From JAYFNU01 sp964622315 (GTDB lineage: Bacteria; Bacillota; Clostridia; Oscillospirales; Ruminococcaceae), in NCBI GenBank assembly GCA_964622315.1, contig CAZUOY010000035.1, forward strand, positions 1 through 18,077: a DNA stretch of 18,077 nt, written 5' to 3'. Shown here in pieces: positions 14,230-18,077 of the stretch (position 1 is the stretch's first letter; each line of letters begins with the position of its first letter). The position numbers were made by a program, and so were the translations under genes. Under the pieces are notes generated by a model, which worked only from the letters and a program-made list of their open reading frames with translations, did no database searches and was not told the DNA's origin.

Positions 14230-15462
14230 ATGAACGAAGAATATACAAATAAAACAAACGAGGAAACGCCTGTCACTCCGCAGCAGAGCTACGCAGACTA
14301 CAGCTATGTTCAAGGTCCGTACTCAATGCCAAAGGCACCGCGTGAAAAGAAAAGGTACGGTCTCGGAGTAATTGCCGTCTGCATTATACTTTCTCTATTA
14401 TGTGGCTTTGGCGGCTCATACCTTGCTTACGAGTTTATCGGCAAAAACTCGCCGAGCGGGATTGTCGTAAACGAGGTTACGCACGATAATGAGCTTACGG
14501 GCGACCTTAACAGCTCGCTTTCTGCGGTGGTTTCCGAAACCAAGGACAGCGTTGTTGAGATAACGACCGAGTCAACGGCTACGAGCGCCTTTGTTGGTCA
14601 GTATATCACCGAGGGCGCAGGCAGCGGAATAATTATCGCGAACGAGGGCGGCAAATACTATATTCTCACTAATAACCATGTCGTGTCGGGCACAAATTCA
14701 ATTTTCGTAACAACTTCGGACGGCACAAAGTACCCCGCGGCGATTGTCGGCACCGACAGCACCACCGATATCGCCGTTGTAAGCATTGAGGCGAGCGACC
14801 TTACCGTCGCAAAGATAGGCGACTCGGACGCGCTCAAGGTCGGTGACGCAATTATAGCCATAGGCAACCCCTTAGGTTCGCTCGGCGGCACCGTTACCGA
14901 GGGCATTGTCAGCGCACTTAACCGCGACATAACAATAAACGGGCAGAATATGAACCTTTTGCAGATAAGTGCGGCGGTTAACCCCGGGAACTCAGGCGGC
15001 GGACTGTTTAACGCCTACGGCGAGCTTGTCGGCGTGGTTAACGCAAAATCCGCTTCTACAGGCTCGGACACCTATATCGAGGGCTTGGGCTTTGCCGTGC
15101 CAATCAACACGGCTATGAAGGTGGCGACAAGCCTTATGGAAAACGGTTATGTTATCGGCAGACCTGTAATGGGCGTAACGGTGCTTGAAATAGGCAGTGA
15201 GCAAGCGGCTATGCAGTCGGGTGTTTCAAGACTCGGTGTCTATATTACCGAGATAACCCCGGGTTACGGCGCGGAAAAGGCGGGAGCGCAGGCGGGTGAC
15301 TATATCGTCAGCATTAACGGCACGGCAATAACCACGACGAGTGAGGTCACAGCCATTCTAAACTCTCTTGAGGTGGGTGACGTCATCGAGATGCAGGTAA
15401 TACGCGAAAGTAAAACCGTCATTCTTGAAATAGAGCTCATGGAAAAGGGACCCGAGGCTTAA
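14230..15462 (+). CDS. htrA: HtrA/DegP-like membrane-anchored serine protease
   Basis: Surface quality-control protease that degrades misfolded exported proteins. 410 residues. The cytoplasmic N-terminus is rich in Asn, Gln, Pro and Tyr; one membrane helix spans about 45-70. The trypsin-like domain runs about 95-300 with His150 in TNNHVV, Asp180 in TTDIAVV and Ser255 in NPGNSGGG. One PDZ domain follows (about 312-405; GVYITEITPGYGAEKAG, AGDYIVSINGT). In the activation region the common QTDAA before NPGNSGG is QISAA, a modest variation. The ATG at 14230 has GAAGGAGG 8 bases upstream; the longer frame to 14149 lacks one. It is a single-gene unit ended by a strong terminator, divergent from the DUF2804 gene. 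No clear promoter was pinned down in 14088-14229. Confidence 0.95.
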   Translation: MNEEYTNKTNEETPVTPQQSYADYSYVQGPYSMPKAPREKKRYGLGVIAVCIILSLLCGFGGSYLAYEFIGKNSPSGIVVNEVTHDNELTGDLNSSLSAVVSETKDSVVEITTESTATSAFVGQYITEGAGSGIIIANEGGKYYILTNNHVVSGTNSIFVTTSDGTKYPAAIVGTDSTTDIAVVSIEASDLTVAKIGDSDALKVGDAIIAIGNPLGSLGGTVTEGIVSALNRDITINGQNMNLLQISAAVNPGNSGGGLFNAYGELVGVVNAKSASTGSDTYIEGLGFAVPINTAMKVATSLMENGYVIGRPVMGVTVLEIGSEQAAMQSGVSRLGVYITEITPGYGAEKAGAQAGDYIVSINGTAITTTSEVTAILNSLEVGDVIEMQVIRESKTVILEIELMEKGPEA

Positions 15463-15481
15463 AATCTTTCTTAAATATTAC

Positions 15482-15527
15482 AAGCGGCGTGCGGATATAC
15501 CCGCACGCCGCTTATTTGTTATTTTTT
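15482..15527 (+). terminator. Intrinsic terminator of htrA
   Basis: A perfect 13-bp stem (15482-15494 with 15501-15513, core GCGGCGTGCGG) and a 6-base loop, followed by a T-rich tail to about 15527. The tail overlaps the -35 of the galE promoter. Confidence 0.93.
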
Positions 15528-15544
15528 CTTTACTGTGATATTAT
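15516..15544 (+). promoter_or_regulatory. Probable galE promoter
   Basis: TTGTTA (15516-15521), a 17-base spacer and TATTAT (15539-15544), with TG just upstream of the -10. The predicted leader to the ATG at 15577 is about 25 bases. Confidence 0.5.
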
Positions 15545-15576
15545 ATTACGGTAAAACTGGTTTTTCGGAGGTAGAT

Positions 15577-16590
15577 ATGGCTGTTCTCATAACAGGCGGA
15601 CTGGGATATATCGGCTCGCACACGGTGCTTGAACTGACCGCGGCGGGCTACGACGTTGTTATTGCCGATAACCTTTCCAACAGCAAGCCCGAGGTTTTTG
15701 AACGATTAAAGGAGCTTTCGGGCAGGAACGACATTCCTTTTATTAAGGCGGAGCTTTGTAACGAGGACGAGGTCGAAAAAATATTTTCAAATTACGAGAT
15801 TGATTCGGTTATCCATTTCGCCGGTCTTAAGGCGGTGGGTGAATCGGTTGAGAAGCCGCTCAATTACTACTCGGTTAACCTGACCTCCGCTTTGAACGTC
15901 CTTCACGCTATGAAACGCCACGGAGTCAAAAACTTCGTTTTTTCGTCAAGCGCCACCGTTTACGGCGGGCCGCACAAGACGGCGATAAAGGAGGACTGCC
16001 CATATTCGTTAACTAACCCCTATGGTCGCACAAAACGCTTCATTGAAGAAATACTGAGCGACTTTTATAAATCTGACAATTCCTTTAATATAGCCGTTCT
16101 TCGCTACTTCAACCCTATCGGCGCGCATGAAAGCGGCAGAATCGGCGAAGACCCGAACGGCATTCCTAATAACCTCGTGCCATATGTTGCACAAGTTGCG
16201 GTGGGAATACGAGAATTTGTCGGCGTCTTCGGAAACGATTACGAGACCTGCGACGGCACGGGTGTGCGCGATTATATTCATGTCGTTGACCTTGCGAAGG
16301 GACATATTGCCGCGCTTCAAAAGCTTTCGGAAAACTGCGGGCTTGTTGTCTACAATCTCGGCACCGGAAAGGGATATTCCGTGCTTGAGGTTATCGCCGC
16401 CTTCTCAAGGGCTTGCGGGCGCGAGCTTCCGTATAAAATTTTGCCCCGTCGTGCGGGGGACATAGACTGTTGCTTCGCCGACCCGACGAAGGCAAAGAAC
16501 GAGCTTCACTGGCAAGCGAAGCTTTCGCTCGACGATATGTGCCGCGACAGCTGGCGCTGGCAGAGCAATAACCCTAACGGATATAATTAA
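15577..16590 (+). CDS. galE: UDP-glucose 4-epimerase
   Basis: Interconverts UDP-glucose and UDP-galactose with bound NAD+, for galactose use and for making galactose-containing surface polymers. 337 residues, the same size as E. coli GalE. The N-terminal NAD-binding motif is ITGGLGYIGSHT. Ser125 lies in FSSSATVYG, and Tyr149 and Lys153 in NPYGRTK form the short-chain-dehydrogenase catalytic pair at the E. coli numbers. RYFNPIGAH, VRDYIHVVDLA and the C-terminal DSWRWQSNNPNGY are also typical. The ATG at 15577 has CGGAGGT just upstream; the same frame is open to 15535 but that part contains the promoter. The gene stands alone with its own terminator, and no galK or galT is nearby, so a role in cell-surface sugar supply is as likely as galactose breakdown. 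Confidence 0.97.
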   Translation: MAVLITGGLGYIGSHTVLELTAAGYDVVIADNLSNSKPEVFERLKELSGRNDIPFIKAELCNEDEVEKIFSNYEIDSVIHFAGLKAVGESVEKPLNYYSVNLTSALNVLHAMKRHGVKNFVFSSSATVYGGPHKTAIKEDCPYSLTNPYGRTKRFIEEILSDFYKSDNSFNIAVLRYFNPIGAHESGRIGEDPNGIPNNLVPYVAQVAVGIREFVGVFGNDYETCDGTGVRDYIHVVDLAKGHIAALQKLSENCGLVVYNLGTGKGYSVLEVIAAFSRACGRELPYKILPRRAGDIDCCFADPTKAKNELHWQAKLSLDDMCRDSWRWQSNNPNGYN

Positions 16591-16619
16591 AAGCACTTCC
16601 AACAGGAAGTGCTTTTTTT
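16591..16619 (+). terminator. Bidirectional intrinsic terminator after galE
   Basis: AAGCACTTCC (16591-16600) and GGAAGTGCTT (16605-16614) form a 10-bp stem with an AACA loop and a 7-base T-run. The minus strand has GCTTTTTAATT after the same hairpin, so it can also end the convergent mgtC-like gene. Confidence 0.93.
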
Positions 16620-16628
16620 GTCTTATTT

Positions 16629-17312
16629 TTAAAGCTCCTCGGCTCTTACCACGCCGTCCACATTCATAATTATCTCTCGCGTTTGGTTGTGAGAAAACTT
16701 ATCGCTTGCAACAAGGGAGATAATCACTGAAAAATTGTTGCTTTGGCGTTCCTCGTCTTTTAATATCTCGACGTTGTCCACCTTATACTCAAGCACCCTC
16801 ATCTGTTCTACGAAGTTGCCGAGCCTTCCCGCGTTTTCAAACTCCACCAAAAAGTCCATTCTTGTAGAGCGCTCTTGAATCTTCTTGCCAATACCGTAAA
16901 GCTGAGTGTTGGTGATAATTATCAGCACAAAACCTATTATCGCCGCCTCGTAGAAGCCACAGCCTATCGCAAGCCCCATACATGCCGACGCCCACAACGA
17001 AGCCGCCGTGGTAAGCCCCTTTACCTGTTGACGGGTAACGAGTATTGTGCCGGCGCCGAGAAAGCCTATGCCGCTGATAACCTGCGCGCCGAGTCTTGTG
17101 GGGTCTGTGTCGTACAGTCCCGTCAGGTACTGGTTGGTGCACATAACAAGCGCCGCGCCGAGACAGACAAGAATATGGGTGCGAAAGCCCGCAGGCCGCC
17201 TCTTGGATTCGCGCTCAACGCCAATTAAGCCGCCCGTTACGCAGGCAAGAATAAATCGAAGAAGAATAGAAACAAGGTTAACCTCTCTTAAATATGCAAT
17301 TACCTCAGCCAC
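16629..17312 (-). CDS. MgtC/SapB family membrane protein
   Basis: 227 residues. Roughly five membrane helices fill the first 140 residues, with the family pattern GGLIGVERESKRRPAGFRTH (27-46), CLGAALVM, ISGIGFLGAGTI (79-90) and VKGLTTAASLWASACMGLA (97-115). Residues about 145-227 form an ACT-like cytoplasmic domain, so this is the full two-domain form. MgtC proteins are linked to growth at low Mg2+ and, in pathogens, to F-type ATPase inhibition, but most members, including those in commensal Clostridia, have no proven role and are not Mg2+ transporters. The start is GTG at 17312, preceded by AAAGGGGG. It is expressed alone from its own promoter with a palindrome at the -35. The Mg2+ sensing riboswitch found upstream of some homologues is not visible here. 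Confidence 0.93.
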   Translation of the reverse strand: MAEVIAYLREVNLVSILLRFILACVTGGLIGVERESKRRPAGFRTHILVCLGAALVMCTNQYLTGLYDTDPTRLGAQVISGIGFLGAGTILVTRQQVKGLTTAASLWASACMGLAIGCGFYEAAIIGFVLIIITNTQLYGIGKKIQERSTRMDFLVEFENAGRLGNFVEQMRVLEYKVDNVEILKDEERQSNNFSVIISLVASDKFSHNQTREIIMNVDGVVRAEEL

Positions 17313-17345
17313 CTTGACGCCCCCTTTGCCGCTTACGTTATTGAT

Positions 17346-17374
17346 ATTTTACCATACAAAGCTATTCTACGCAA
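17346..17374 (-). promoter_or_regulatory. Probable promoter of the mgtC-like gene
   Basis: On the minus strand: TTGCGT (17374-17369), a 17-base spacer and TAAAAT (17351-17346), with TG upstream of the -10 (TGGTAAAAT). The predicted leader to the GTG at 17312 is about 27 bases. Confidence 0.5.
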
Positions 17375-17394
17375 AGACTATTTAAAATAGTCTT
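17374..17394. promoter_or_regulatory. Perfect palindrome abutting the mgtC-like promoter
   Basis: AAGACTATT, a 3-base centre and AATAGTCTT make a perfect 21-base inverted repeat that touches the -35 hexamer. It is AT-rich with no useful T-run on either side, so it looks more like a protein-binding site than a terminator. Confidence 0.45.
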
Positions 17395-17409
17395 CATTCT
17401 GTTTTTCAA

Positions 17410-17520
17410 TTACTCTTTATCGGTTTCTTGAAACCTTCGCAAAATGAAAGCCTCGCCGATAAGCAAAACCTGCGTATAAACACACTCTTTTCTTTTTGAA
17501 AAACAGTAGTCGCCGACACA
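17410..17520 (-). other. Coding-like stretch without a start, downstream of lemA (possible remnant)
   Basis: After the lemA terminator the minus strand stays open, in the same frame as lemA, for 36 sense codons to a TAA at 17412-17410. The translation looks protein-like, with three Cys in its first half and ending GEAFILRRFQETDKE. There is no ATG, GTG or TTG with a ribosome binding site, so it is not called as a gene. It could be a pseudogene tail, part of a dispersed intergenic repeat, or chance. DNA-level inverted repeats TTATCGG/CCGATAA and GGTTTC/GAAACC also lie in this stretch. Otherwise the 17313-17559 interval holds only the promoter, palindrome and terminator. Confidence 0.25.
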
Positions 17521-17551
17521 AAAAAAGCAGGCTTCGTTTAAAGCCTGCTTT
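17520..17551 (-). terminator. Intrinsic terminator of lemA
   Basis: AAAGCAGGCTT (17524-17534) pairs with AAGCCTGCTTT (17541-17551) over 11 bp with a 6-base loop. On the minus strand the hairpin is followed by a T-run reaching 17520, directly after the lemA stop. Confidence 0.92.
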
Positions 17552-17559
17552 GTTTTTAT

Positions 17560-18077
17560 TTAGAAGCTTACCTTTACGTTTTCTCTTTGAGCGTTATCGG
17601 GAAGCTCATAGTAAGCATATTCCTTGTGGCCCGTAATAGCCGCAACGATATTAGAAGGTATAGTCTGAATCTTTGTGTTATATTTACGTACTACAGCGTT
17701 ATAGTACTTTCTTGATTCGGCGATTTCGTTTTCAATAGCGCCGAGCTGCTGCTGAAGCGCCGTGAACTGTGTGTCTGCCTTTAGGTTGGGATATGCTTCC
17801 GCGAGCGCGAACAGGTTTGTAATGGCTCCTGAAAGCTTTGCGTCTGTTTGAACCTTCTTGTTGATGTCGGTTTCAGCCGCGTCGCTCGCCTCACCTCTTA
17901 GCTTAACAATTTCGTCAAGCGTGCTCTTTTCGTGTGCCATATAGCCCTTAACCGACTCAATAAGGTTAGGGATAAGGTCAAATCTCTTTTTCATATAAAC
18001 GTCCATGGTTGAGAATGCCTCAAGAACCATGTTGCGAAGGGTTACAAGACCGTTGTTGCAAACGATAAACCAGATTA
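17560..18077 (-). CDS. lemA: LemA family protein (5' end outside window)
   Basis: The frame is open to the window edge; an ATG at 18030 is internal. The translated start reads IWFIVCNNGLVTLRN, the end of the N-terminal membrane helix and the conserved NxLVxLRN segment, so only about 10-20 residues are missing. The rest is the helical LemA domain: STMDVYMKKRFDLIPNLIES, GYMAHEKSTLDEI, a central ALAEAYPNLKADTQF and AESRKYYNAVVRKYN, then a short C-terminal tail. LemA proteins are single-pass, mostly helical membrane proteins of poorly understood function, often beside a TPM-domain protein or protease; here the partner, if any, lies outside the window upstream. The gene ends in its own terminator. 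No function should be inferred beyond membrane association. Confidence 0.96.
   Translation of the reverse strand, partial: IWFIVCNNGLVTLRNMVLEAFSTMDVYMKKRFDLIPNLIESVKGYMAHEKSTLDEIVKLRGEASDAAETDINKKVQTDAKLSGAITNLFALAEAYPNLKADTQFTALQQQLGAIENEIAESRKYYNAVVRKYNTKIQTIPSNIVAAITGHKEYAYYELPDNAQRENVKVSF

Noticed and set aside
9810..16590. A galactose/tagatose pathway formed by araA and galE
   Set aside because: The two genes are in separate transcription units more than 4 kb apart with unrelated genes between them, and no kinase or transporter is present.
16629..18077. Mg2+ riboswitch or mgtC virulence locus
   Set aside because: No M-box structure or mgtA/mgtB partner is visible; MgtC-family proteins are common in commensal Clostridia.
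1..18077. CRISPR array, tRNA or rRNA genes, prophage or insertion sequence
   Set aside because: No regularly spaced repeats, cloverleaf with T-loop signature, transposase or integrase motif was seen on either strand.

Overview
The window reads as chromosomal DNA of an anaerobic, low-to-middle GC Gram-positive bacterium, most likely a Clostridia gut or rumen lineage. The evidence is a T-box leader, a Firmicutes-type HPr with both phosphorylation sites, strong GGAGG ribosome binding sites, TTGACA/TATAAT promoters and many short terminators. Fifteen genes are supported, two of them cut by the window ends. No tRNA, rRNA, CRISPR array, insertion sequence or phage gene was seen.

Layout. 1-320 (+): C-terminal end of an SPFH/zinc-ribbon protein. 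3415-371 (-): an operon of a 72-residue Cys-rich membrane protein, ptsH (HPr), a Cof-type HAD phosphatase and ptsI (Enzyme I), i.e. the general part of the PTS with a phosphatase inserted in it. 3479-6412 (+): strong promoter, complete T-box riboswitch, acyl-CoA synthetase of the short/branched/medium-chain type, and a secreted esterase-like lipoprotein. 8723-6446 (-): membrane-anchored parvulin-type foldase and a CDF cation exporter. 8836-9747 (+): diacylglycerol/lipid kinase. 11279-9810 (-): lone araA with a well-formed promoter and operator-like repeats. 14047-11499 (-): DUF2804 protein and a membrane-anchored M20 peptidase. 14230-15462 (+): HtrA protease. 15577-16590 (+): galE. 17312-16629 (-): MgtC/SapB protein. 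18077-17560 (-): lemA, cut at its 5' end.

The most interesting item is the T-box (about 3514-3800). T-box leaders normally control aminoacyl-tRNA synthetases and genes for amino acid synthesis or uptake. Here the controlled gene is an acyl-CoA synthetase. Folding Stem I by hand puts GUA (valine) in the specifier position, and the antiterminator bulge UGGU fits an A73 tRNA such as tRNA-Val. The simplest model is that uncharged tRNA-Val switches on activation of isobutyrate to isobutyryl-CoA, which a 2-oxoacid:ferredoxin oxidoreductase encoded elsewhere could carboxylate to 2-oxoisovalerate and hence valine. This would be a tRNA-sensing salvage route from a branched-chain fatty acid to an amino acid. 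The downstream secreted esterase is probably in the same transcript.

Most other genes are ordinary housekeeping or envelope functions. Several starts were moved inward from the longest possible ORF because a ribosome binding site, promoter or riboswitch decides them: the small Cys-rich gene, the acyl-CoA synthetase, the foldase, the lipid kinase, araA, the DUF2804 gene, htrA and galE. ptsH starts with TTG; ptsI, the foldase and the mgtC-like gene start with GTG.
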